DNA of 7,333 nucleotides, from positions 1-7,333 of the forward strand of contig JANNXV010000095.1 in assembly GCA_031409815.1 (NCBI GenBank), in the 5' to 3' direction. Under the pieces are notes generated by a model, which saw only the letters and a program-made list of their open reading frames with translations, did no database searches and was not told the DNA's origin. Origin of the DNA: JANLUX01 sp031409815 (GTDB lineage Bacteria; Bacteroidota; Bacteroidia; AKYH767-A; OLB10). Both the position numbers and the translations under genes were made by a program. Of this stretch, positions 1-6,070 are shown piece by piece; position 1 is the stretch's first letter, and the number at the start of each line of letters is the position of its first letter.

Positions 1-2070
1 CAACAAGCCGATGCAGTAACAAATCCATTAGTGAATATTATACAATCATTAGTTGGACCCGGAATTACTGTTTCGAATATTCAAACCACTTTACCGGCTA
101 CATCCAATATATATGGTTCTTTTACTGGTGGCACCAATGTATTAGGAATAGAAAACGGGCTTATAATGACCAGTGGAAGTGTTTTTAATGCATTAGGCCC
201 AAATATATCGCCAAGTACCAGTCAGGTTAATGGCTTGCCGGGCTATCTTGCCATTGACACTTTGGGTTTTGACGCTGCCGTTATATCTTTTGATGTAACT
301 TCTTCAACCCCATTTTTATCATTTAAATATGTTTTCGCATCAGAGGAATACAATGAATATGTGGGTTCGGTATTTAATGATGATTTTGTTTTTTTAATAA
401 GCGGTCCCGGTATTCCTGCGGGCACTAATATTGCCTTAATACCAGGAACAAATACGCAAGTTGACATAAATGATATTAACCTTGGGTTGAATACTCAATA
501 TTATATTAATAACGACTCTGCACAAAATGCTGATCCTTTGCGGTTTCAAACTTTAGAATATGATGGATTAACCAAAGTTATGGTTACTTCACCTATTACT
601 GTTGTGCCAGGTGCCACTTATACTATTACATTGGTTATTCAGGATGTTTCAGATGAGGTATATGACTCAGGTGTTTTTCTTGAAGGGGGAAGTATTACGA
701 GTGATTCATGTGCAATTGCATTGTCTGCTGAAGATGATGATACAGGCTGCAATGGAAGTAATACAGGCAGCATTGATTTAACCGTAGTAGGAGCCACGGG
801 AGCAGTTACATTTTTATGGTCAAATGGTGATACAACGGAAGATATCAGCAATCTTTCTGCCGGTTCATATAATGTAGTTGTTACAGACTCTAAGGGTTGC
901 ACTGCAGCACTTGTAGCTCCTGTTATAATTGGATCTGGTGCAGTACTTGATCCTGCGGGAATTATTGACGGTCCTGCTAAAGTTTGCAGAAATCAATCAG
1001 GATTTATTTATATTGTTCCTTCTGTAGCAAATGCCACCTCATATCAATGGACATTACCTGCCGGAATGACTCCTACTGCAGGTAGTTTGATAACAACAAC
1101 AAATAGTATTAATGTAACAACAGACAGTAGTTTCACTGCCGGTTTTATTAAAGTACACGGTATAAATAGCTGTGGTATTGGTGGAGACAGCCCATTATTT
1201 GTAGTTTCAGGGCAAAGTTTAAAAGCATCCACACCAACACCTATCAATGGACTTACAGGCACAAAGTATGGATATTGTGCAGGCAATACTTATGTATTTA
1301 CTACTACTTCTAATGCTTATGCTCAAACGTTTAACTGGGCAACAACATCTGGAACTATTTTAAGCGGACAAGGGACTAATTCCATTACGCTACAGATTAA
1401 TATTCCTCAAACAGGCTGCATTCTAACAGTAACTGCATCTAATTGCTCTGGCACCAGTGCCCAACGTAAGCTTAATATTAGATCATTATTGCCTGCTCCT
1501 GCTATTAATGGACCTGCAACTGTTTGTAAAAACACTAACCCTGTTCAAACTTTTACAGTGGTATCAGTAGGAAGTCCTTCTTCCTTTACTTGGTCATCTA
1601 CTGCTCCAACAGTAAAGTTTTCTGATGGAGGAGCACCTTTGAATCCACTTACCACAGCTGCTGCAAGTGTTATTGTTGACTATACATTAGTTCCAATCGG
1701 CTTGCGCATTGTTCGAGTTACAGCCAATAATATTTGTGGAGCCAGTGGATTAAGAAGCAAAAACATTACCGTAAGTAATTGTATCAGGGTTGGAGCCAAT
1801 ACATCAACAGGTAATAACGCAGATGATATAACAGTATTCCCAAATCCTGCACATGACAGAATGAATGTTTCCTTTATATCTGCTATTGAAGGCGGTTACA
1901 CTATCAATTTAACTGATGTTGCGGGAAGAGTTGTTTTTTCTGAAAATGGAAAAGCTGTGGAAGGTGATAATGAACATGATTGTGACCTTAAGGCAATTGC
2001 ACCCGGAATTTATTCGTTAGTAATCCGCCAGGGTGAAACAATTATGACTACACGAATGATAAAAGAGTAG
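1..2070 (+). CDS. T9SS-exported multi-domain surface protein (choice-of-anchor L, SprB repeat, PKD-like domains), 5' partial
   Basis: The reading frame is open to the left edge and the visible 689 codons begin inside a domain, so the true start lies upstream; the GTG at 31 is an internal valine. Numbering from the first visible codon: residues ~9-235 are a choice-of-anchor L domain (GPGITVSNIQTT, GLIMTSGS, FASEEYNEYV, FNDDFVFLISGPG, VYDSGVFLEGGS). Residues ~249-300 are a SprB-type repeat (GCNGSNTGSIDL, FLWSNGDTTEDISNLSAGSY, VTDSKGC). About 319-403, 411-495 and 498-595 are three PKD/Ig-like domains, each opening near a 'xxINGP..VC' or 'YCAGN' motif and closing near a second Cys (NSCG, SNCSG, NNICG). 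About 610-689 is a type A T9SS sorting tail (VFPNPAHDRMNVSF, LTDVAGRVV, LKAIAPGIYSLVI). By family knowledge such proteins cross the outer membrane through T9SS, lose the tail and are attached or released. Adhesion is a plausible inference; ligand unknown. No catalytic domain is visible. Confidence 0.9.
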   Translation, partial: QQADAVTNPLVNIIQSLVGPGITVSNIQTTLPATSNIYGSFTGGTNVLGIENGLIMTSGSVFNALGPNISPSTSQVNGLPGYLAIDTLGFDAAVISFDVTSSTPFLSFKYVFASEEYNEYVGSVFNDDFVFLISGPGIPAGTNIALIPGTNTQVDINDINLGLNTQYYINNDSAQNADPLRFQTLEYDGLTKVMVTSPITVVPGATYTITLVIQDVSDEVYDSGVFLEGGSITSDSCAIALSAEDDDTGCNGSNTGSIDLTVVGATGAVTFLWSNGDTTEDISNLSAGSYNVVVTDSKGCTAALVAPVIIGSGAVLDPAGIIDGPAKVCRNQSGFIYIVPSVANATSYQWTLPAGMTPTAGSLITTTNSINVTTDSSFTAGFIKVHGINSCGIGGDSPLFVVSGQSLKASTPTPINGLTGTKYGYCAGNTYVFTTTSNAYAQTFNWATTSGTILSGQGTNSITLQINIPQTGCILTVTASNCSGTSAQRKLNIRSLLPAPAINGPATVCKNTNPVQTFTVVSVGSPSSFTWSSTAPTVKFSDGGAPLNPLTTAAASVIVDYTLVPIGLRIVRVTANNICGASGLRSKNITVSNCIRVGANTSTGNNADDITVFPNPAHDRMNVSFISAIEGGYTINLTDVAGRVVFSENGKAVEGDNEHDCDLKAIAPGIYSLVIRQGETIMTTRMIKE

Positions 2071-2091
2071 AATAAATTTAGAGCGGTTTTC

Positions 2092-2130
2092 AAGGGGGCT
2101 GTTCCATTATGGAGCAGCCCTTTTTATTTT
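2092..2130 (+). terminator. Rho-independent terminator after the surface-protein gene
   Basis: The left arm GGGCTGTTCC (2096-2105) pairs with GGAGCAGCCC (2111-2120) over ten positions, with one G-T wobble, around the loop ATTAT. The right arm runs directly into TTTTTATTTT (2121-2130). AAGG just before the left arm could extend the stem into the T tract with A-T and G-T pairs. It begins about 20 bases after the stop codon at 2068-2070, so it ends the transcript of the surface-protein gene. Confidence 0.88.
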
Positions 2131-2199
2131 ATACTATAAATAAGTGCATGAAAAATATTTTTACTATTAGTTCCAAAAGAGTTTAAGCAAGGGATTCAT

Positions 2200-2424
2200 T
2201 TACTCAACGCATAGCCTCTTTCCAAAAACGTTGCGAATGCTGAGTCTTACTGCTTCTAATGTAATAAAGCCTGTAAAGAACTATACGGCCGATTAAAAGC
2301 TAAAGGGAAAAATGGTAAGCTGGCATTGGCAATTGTTGGAAATAAACTATGGGATAAACGCCTTGTTGGCCCAGGTTCGGATTGGTGCTCAAATTTTGTT
2401 ATAAAGCCTCACATCTCAATTTAA
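2200..2424 (+). pseudogene. Decayed C-terminal fragment of an IS110-family-like transposase
   Basis: This lies in the 507-base gap 2071-2577. From 2263 one frame reads NKACKELYGRLKAKGKNGKL, then ALAIVGNKLW, and continues with CSNFVIKP to a TAA at 2422-2424. This resembles the C-terminus of IS110/IS116/IS902 transposases (pattern 'NKACKxLYxRLxAKGKxxKxALxAVxNKLL'). Just upstream, 2222-2260 in a different frame reads PKTLRMLSLTASN, which resembles the preceding family segment (GNKxLRxxLxxxALSAS). The join therefore needs a frameshift near 2258-2265. Still further left (~2200-2225) there is only a faint 'QRIASFQKR' echo. No start codon, N-terminal DEDD catalytic domain or element ends are visible, so the fragment is inactive. 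The assignment rests on remembered family patterns only; a chance resemblance is less likely because two adjacent segments match in the right order. Confidence 0.6.
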
Positions 2425-2577
2425 TTATTTATTCATTTGGTACTGAATTTATCTCGTTTTTGGGGACACAAACTATGGCGGAGTGAGTGAGAAGTAGTAA
2501 TTAATTTTATGAATGTTTTTAATTCGTTTTATTCTTCGTTTAGGGACAACAAATCTTAACACTATTTTTGCCAACCT
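2425..2577. other. AT-rich non-coding stretch upstream of the LKR-like gene
   Basis: I see no convincing gene here. It contains a loose direct repeat, 2455-2475 (CGTTTTTGGGGACACAAACT...) and 2537-2558 (CGTTTAGGGACAACAAATCT...), which differ by small indels. It also holds the putative -7 element of the next gene. The remainder shows no strong hairpin or recognisable coding remnant. Confidence 0.5.
2563..2570 (+). promoter_or_regulatory. Possible Bacteroidota -7 promoter element (TATTTTTG)
   Basis: TATTTTTG matches the Bacteroidota sigma-A -7 consensus TAnnTTTG exactly. No clear TTG lies 17-23 bases upstream; GTTTAG around 2538-2543 is the nearest weak match. The element ends only seven bases before the ATG at 2578, so if it is used the transcript would be leaderless or nearly so. 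T-rich DNA gives chance matches, hence modest confidence. Confidence 0.35.
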
Positions 2578-3783
2578 ATGAAAATCGGAATAATCAGAGA
2601 AGAAAAGCAGCCACACGATAAACGTGTACCTTTTACACCTGTGCAATGCAAGCAGTTGATGGAAGTTTTTAGCGAACTACAAATAGTGGTGCAGCCTTGC
2701 GACTATAGATGTTATACCAATGAAGAATACAAGGCACATGGAATAACACTATCGGACGATTTGAGCGATTGTGATGTGTTGATGGGAATAAAGGAAGTGC
2801 CAAAAGATTTTTTGCTGGACGGAAAAAAATACCTGTTTTTTTCTCACACAATAAAGAAACAACCTCATAATAAAGCATTGCTTCAAACTATTCTGAAGAA
2901 AAAGGTAACGCTAATCGATTACGAATGTTTAACCGACATGCAAGGCAACCGTGTAATTGGTTTTGGCAGGTATGCGGGCATTGTTGGAGCCTATAATGGT
3001 GTAATGGCGTATGGATTAAAATACGGATTGTTTAAATTAAAGGCGGCTAATTTAAGTCATGATAAAAAAGAATTGTTTCAGGCATTAGATCAAATAAACT
3101 TGCCGAATATTAAAATAATAGTAACCGGAGGTGGACGTGTGGCCAACGGTGCTATTGAAACCATGGGCGCTTTAAATATCCGTAAAGTTACACCTTACGA
3201 ATTTTTGAATTACTCTTTCCGTGAACCTGTTTATGTTCAACTTCATTCGCACGATTTTTACAAATCAAAAGATGGTGCACCGTGGAGTCAGTTTGACTTT
3301 TATCAGCATCCAGAAAATGTGCAATGTGTTTTTACTGAACAAGGTTCTTATGCATCCATGTGCGATTTATTGGTGCATTGCACGTATTGGGATCCGCGGT
3401 CGCCCGTTTTATTTACCAAGGCTGAAATGCGCGATCCCGGCTTTCATGTTAGTGTAATAGCCGATGTTACGTGTGACATAAATGGCAGCATTCCTTCCAC
3501 CGTAAAAGCATCTACCATTGAAGATAAATTTTATGGATATAATCCATTAACAGAAGAACTGGTTGCAGCTTTTGCACCGGGCTGTATTACAGTGATGGCG
3601 ATAGATAACCTACCCTGCGAATTGCCCCGTGATGCATCGGAAGGATTTGGCAAGCACTTATACGAGCGCGTGGTTCCCATTTTGATTGGTAAAGATGATG
3701 GTTTGATAGAACGTGCTACCATTGCAAAGGATGGAAAACTAACTGAACGATTTCAGTATTTAACCGATTATGTGGCTGAATAA
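2578..3783 (+). CDS. Lysine-ketoglutarate reductase / saccharopine dehydrogenase-like oxidoreductase (AlaDH/PNT superfamily)
   Basis: A complete 401-residue protein with the two AlaDH/PNT domains, closest in pattern to the N-terminal lysine-ketoglutarate reductase (LKR) half of the bifunctional enzyme AASS. The substrate side carries REEKQPHDKRVPFTP (8-21), GIKEVP (70-75), YLFFSHT (85-91) and DYECL (114-118). K72 and H90 correspond to the catalytic Lys/His pair of yeast saccharopine dehydrogenase. The Rossmann motif is VTGGGRVANGA (182-192). The distal part keeps LKR signatures: KDGAPWSQFDFYQHPE, CTYWDPRSP, DVTCDINGSIPST (296-308) and IDNLPCELPRDASEGFG (342-358). Family members couple lysine and 2-oxoglutarate to saccharopine, in either direction, using NAD(P)H. 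The separate SDH half of AASS is absent, so this is a stand-alone LKR-type enzyme; reaction direction and cofactor cannot be read from sequence. It starts at the ATG at 2578 and is convergent with rpe. Plain alanine dehydrogenase is less likely given the LKR-specific motifs. Confidence 0.85.
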   Translation: MKIGIIREEKQPHDKRVPFTPVQCKQLMEVFSELQIVVQPCDYRCYTNEEYKAHGITLSDDLSDCDVLMGIKEVPKDFLLDGKKYLFFSHTIKKQPHNKALLQTILKKKVTLIDYECLTDMQGNRVIGFGRYAGIVGAYNGVMAYGLKYGLFKLKAANLSHDKKELFQALDQINLPNIKIIVTGGGRVANGAIETMGALNIRKVTPYEFLNYSFREPVYVQLHSHDFYKSKDGAPWSQFDFYQHPENVQCVFTEQGSYASMCDLLVHCTYWDPRSPVLFTKAEMRDPGFHVSVIADVTCDINGSIPSTVKASTIEDKFYGYNPLTEELVAAFAPGCITVMAIDNLPCELPRDASEGFGKHLYERVVPILIGKDDGLIERATIAKDGKLTERFQYLTDYVAE

Positions 3784-3784
3784 A

Positions 3785-4453
3785 TTAAGCGTTCACAATT
3801 TGTCCGAAACGCTTTAACTCTGCAATAGCTTGCGCAGGATTGGGTGCTGAAAAAACGGTGTTGCCGGCTACCAAAATATCAGCACCAGCATGAATTAATT
3901 CGACCGCATTATTCAAATCAACGCCACCATCAATTTCGATTTTGGCCCCCGAATTTTTTTCGTGAATAAGTTGTTTTAATTCCGCAATTTTATTAAAAGT
4001 ATTTTTTATAAAACGCTGTCCTCCAAAGCCGGGATTTACCGACATCATGCACACCACATCGATGTTGGCTATAACTTCCGACAGCAACGAAACCGGAGTG
4101 TGAGGGTTGATGGCCACTCCGGCCAATACACCCAACTGACGCATACTTTGTATGGTGCGATGCAAATGGGTGCAAGCCTCATAATGAACCGAAATGATTG
4201 CTGCTCCGGCATCGGCAAAGGCTGCAAGGTATTTATCAGGTTCCACAATCATTAAATGAACATCGAGTGGTTTGCGCGCATGCTTATTTATTGCCTTAAT
4301 AACAGGCAAACCAAATGAGATGTTAGGCACAAAAATACCATCCATAACATCCAAATGAAACCAGTCGGCTTTGCTTTCATTTATCATTTTAATATCCTGC
4401 TGAAGATTTGCAAAGTCAGCTGATAAAACAGAAGGCGCAATAAGTGTTGACAT
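3785..4453 (-). CDS. rpe: Ribulose-phosphate 3-epimerase
   Basis: Interconverts D-ribulose 5-phosphate and D-xylulose 5-phosphate in the cytoplasmic pentose phosphate pathway. The protein has 222 residues, normal for this TIM-barrel family. Motifs in order: APSVLSADF (6-14), WFHLDVMDGIFVPN (31-44), DVHLMI (64-69), SVHYEA (88-93), VAINPHTP (113-120), MMSVNPGFGGQRF (136-148), EIDGGV (173-178) and the phosphate-binding end LVAGNTVF. Metal ligands and catalytic acids H33, D35, H66 and D175 are all present. I chose the ATG at 4453 (MSTLIAPSVL), the usual family start. The frame could extend to a TTG at 4474, but that triplet lies inside the promoter's -7 element, so the extra seven residues are unlikely to be translated. 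The stop codon is one base from the stop of the convergent LKR-like gene, leaving no room for a terminator between them. Confidence 0.96.
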   Translation of the reverse strand: MSTLIAPSVLSADFANLQQDIKMINESKADWFHLDVMDGIFVPNISFGLPVIKAINKHARKPLDVHLMIVEPDKYLAAFADAGAAIISVHYEACTHLHRTIQSMRQLGVLAGVAINPHTPVSLLSEVIANIDVVCMMSVNPGFGGQRFIKNTFNKIAELKQLIHEKNSGAKIEIDGGVDLNNAVELIHAGADILVAGNTVFSAPNPAQAIAELKRFGQIVNA

Positions 4454-4471
4454 AACTATTATTTTATGGCG

Positions 4472-4479
4472 CAAAGATA
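4472..4479 (-). promoter_or_regulatory. Putative -7 promoter element of rpe (TATCTTTG)
   Basis: Read on the minus strand, TATCTTTG matches TAnnTTTG exactly and lies 18 bases upstream of the rpe ATG at 4453, giving a short AT-rich leader with no Shine-Dalgarno sequence. A properly spaced -33 TTG is not obvious; the nearest TTGs are about 11 and 25 bases upstream. It settles the choice of start codon for rpe. Confidence 0.6.
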
Positions 4480-4550
4480 GGTTAGTTGATCAATTACCTT
4501 TGGGCAAGTAATTGTTAAATTGGCAACACAATTTGATTACCCTAAAAACG

Positions 4551-4578
4551 TTGATTACTGATAAATAAACTACATTAG
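4551..4578 (+). promoter_or_regulatory. Putative promoter of the outer-membrane protein gene
   Basis: TTG at 4551-4553 is followed after 17 bases by TACATTAG at 4571-4578, which matches TAnnTTTG with one mismatch. The spacing is within the range used by Bacteroidota -33/-7 promoters. Transcription would start around 4585, about 15 bases before the ATG at 4599. It shares the 145-base divergent region 4454-4598 with the rpe promoter. Confidence 0.4.
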
Positions 4579-4598
4579 TACCATCCAAATTCTATAAA

Positions 4599-5414
4599 AT
4601 GAAAAAGCTAATTCGATTTCTAACCCTGGCATTTATTGTTACCACACTAACCAACAGTTTGTACGCTCAATCGGGATATGATGATGTGGTTTATTTGAAA
4701 AACGGATCAGTGATCCATGGTTTAATTGTGGAACAGATACCGAATGTTTCTATTAAGATTCAAACAAAGACGAAGGATATTTTTGTTTTTAAAATGGAGG
4801 AAATTGAAAAGATGGCAAAGGAACCCAAGCCAACCTCACAAAATAATAGATCAAATACAAGAGTGCCAGAACCATTTGATATTAAAACCAACCCATACAC
4901 GGGTTATATTTTAACGATTGAAAGTCATTTGGGTGCCAGTTTAAACGAAGTAGATAATAACCGAATGACAACCGGTACACATGTGGTAAATGGAGTTACG
5001 TTTAAAAATATGTTTTCGGTAGGAGGCGGAGTGGGGTTTGATTTTATTACCGGAAATAATTATGAATATAATAACAATAATTATTATTACGACCATAATT
5101 ATTTGGTTTCGACTTATTATTTGGATTTACGTGCTCATCCACTTAGAACCAGAGTATCGCCAATGGTGATGATGGATATTGGATATTCGGCTGCATTATT
5201 TACGAGTGATGTTACAGGCGGATTTTTGTTTAATGCCGGTGCGGGAGTTAAATTAAATATCACAAAGAAAATAGGCCTTAATGTGTGCTTGAATTATAAA
5301 ATGCAAAAGTTAAATTATAATAATGTTGATTATTACAACGGCACCCAGTACTACAATAAATCGGGTGTTGTTACCATGGAAAATTTTTGCCTCACTTTTG
5401 GAGTGTCGCTGTAA
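4599..5414 (+). CDS. Outer-membrane beta-barrel protein with N-terminal DVVYLKNGS module
   Basis: A 271-residue exported protein. Residues 1-23 are a signal peptide: KK at 2-3, a hydrophobic stretch, and a likely signal peptidase I cut after LYA (22/23-24, YA|QS). Residues ~28-75 form a compact module (DVVYLKNGSVIHGLIVEQIP ... IFVFKMEEIEKM) that I have seen in front of many Bacteroidota outer-membrane proteins of unknown function. After a Ser/Asn/Pro-rich linker (~76-95), residues ~97-271 alternate polar and hydrophobic/aromatic residues in amphipathic strands with glycine turns, and end in LTFGVSL, as in an 8-10-strand barrel. Around 150-166 is a stretch rich in Asn and Tyr (NYEYNNNNYYYDHNY), probably a surface loop. 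It stands alone: rpe is divergent and the SxtJ-family gene converges from the right. Specific function is not known; a structural or small-porin role is inference. Confidence 0.75.
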   Translation: MKKLIRFLTLAFIVTTLTNSLYAQSGYDDVVYLKNGSVIHGLIVEQIPNVSIKIQTKTKDIFVFKMEEIEKMAKEPKPTSQNNRSNTRVPEPFDIKTNPYTGYILTIESHLGASLNEVDNNRMTTGTHVVNGVTFKNMFSVGGGVGFDFITGNNYEYNNNNYYYDHNYLVSTYYLDLRAHPLRTRVSPMVMMDIGYSAALFTSDVTGGFLFNAGAGVKLNITKKIGLNVCLNYKMQKLNYNNVDYYNGTQYYNKSGVVTMENFCLTFGVSL

Positions 5415-5520
5415 TTTTTTTTAGCAAAGTCGAAATCAAAAAAATTATTTGACGCGAACATGCCTTTTAAAATCGGTAATTAATATCTTGTTTGCGAAGA
5501 ATAGAGTTATGAAGATTTAT

Positions 5521-5889
5521 CTACCAGGGTTTTTCAAAACTTTCTTTGCTAAATGTTTTGTTGGTCTCAATAAAAGTTGAAGTATACTTATTTTTTAAAA
5601 GCAATTTGTTTTTTTGACCTGCTATTTTTGCAAGTATTGAAACAGGAAATAAAATAAAATAAAATATCAGGCTGAAAACAATATTGGGCACAATTAAGCT
5701 GAGTAAGTAAGCCAGTTTCATCCATAAGAAATCAATTTTCTTAGCCAGATAAGTAGAAAACAATCCTGCTAAACCGATCAAAACAGAAACAGTTAAAGTC
5801 CACTTCCATTTTGTTGCAATAAATAATAGTAAGAAACCAAGTGTAATCGTTAGCACTGTTTTAATAGGTTCGCTTTTTCCTCTTTTCAT
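5521..5889 (-). CDS. SxtJ-family small membrane protein
   Basis: A 122-residue integral membrane protein. Likely membrane segments are ~11-26, ~31-49 and a long hydrophobic stretch ~58-88 containing IDFLWMKLAYLLS and a central Pro (VPN). The soluble tail carries STFIETNKTFSKESFEKPW, resembling the family end 'SYWxxRxxxxxxESxExxW/F'. Family members are found beside O-carbamoyltransferases, including SxtJ in saxitoxin clusters, but their biochemical role is unknown. It is the last gene of the leftward operon: nine bases (5890-5898) separate it from the upstream DUF5989 gene, and an AT-rich AATTAATAAA precedes its ATG. I infer a membrane accessory that helps localise or assist carbamoylation; no catalytic motif is visible. 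Confidence 0.75.
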   Translation of the reverse strand: MKRGKSEPIKTVLTITLGFLLLFIATKWKWTLTVSVLIGLAGLFSTYLAKKIDFLWMKLAYLLSLIVPNIVFSLIFYFILFPVSILAKIAGQKNKLLLKNKYTSTFIETNKTFSKESFEKPW

Positions 5890-5898
5890 TTTATTAAT

Positions 5899-6048
5899 TT
5901 AAAATAGCGTATAAATAAAGGGAGCCAATGCAGATCCTCCACCAAAAATAACCAGTGATCCTACCAACAATAGAACGATGATAATTGGCAGCAGCCAAAA
6001 CTTTTTTCGTTCTTTCATAAACTGCCACAGGTCTTTCAGAAAATCCAT
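5899..6048 (-). CDS. DUF5989-family small membrane protein (SxtK-like)
   Basis: A 49-codon gene, easily missed because of its size. It starts at ATG 6048 (MDFLKDLWQFMKERKKFW), has one hydrophobic segment at ~18-35 (LLPIIIVLLLVGSLVIF), and ends GSALAPFIYTLF before TAA at 5899-5901. The layout of an amphipathic, basic 'xxLWxFMxERKKFWLLP' start, one membrane helix and the ending 'GSALAPFIYTLF' is that of DUF5989 proteins, which are regularly encoded between or beside a carbamoyltransferase and a SxtJ protein (SxtK, ~54 residues, in saxitoxin clusters). It lies 22 bases after the carbamoyltransferase stop and 9 bases before the SxtJ-family start, so the three are almost certainly one transcript. 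The basic N-terminus is expected to face the cytoplasm. Function unknown; a docking peptide for the carbamoyltransferase is my inference. Confidence 0.85.
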   Translation of the reverse strand: MDFLKDLWQFMKERKKFWLLPIIIVLLLVGSLVIFGGGSALAPFIYTLF

Positions 6049-6070
6049 ACTTCTTTGTTTAATTTAATTT

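Noticed and set aside
31..33. GTG as the start codon of the surface-protein gene
   Set aside because: The frame is open to the window edge, and the codons before it (QQADAVTNPL) continue the anchor L domain's usual beginning, so the start is upstream and no signal peptide is in view.
2464..2499. Frame reading GDTNYGGVSEK followed by a stop, as the tail of a broken gene
   Set aside because: Too short to assign, with a stop codon a few codons upstream and no recognisable family pattern.
3221..3457. Open frame of 78 codons on the plus strand inside the LKR-like gene
   Set aside because: It overlaps a strongly supported coding sequence in another frame, and its residues show no domain-like pattern.
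5040..5110. AT-rich tandem repeat or CRISPR-like array
   Set aside because: The repetitive look comes from AAT and TAT codons for Asn and Tyr within a continuous coding frame; there are no regular repeat-spacer units.
5413..5446. AT-only inverted repeat (AATTTTTTT / AAAAAAATT) after the outer-membrane protein gene as a bidirectional terminator
   Set aside because: The stem has no G-C pairs and the loop is about 16 bases, so it would be weak; A and T runs of this kind arise by chance in such AT-rich DNA.
5509..5580. Small plus-strand frame starting MKIYLPGFFKTFF opposite the 3' end of the SxtJ-family gene
   Set aside because: It is short, lies antisense to a well-supported gene, lacks a clear promoter and matches no family I recognise.
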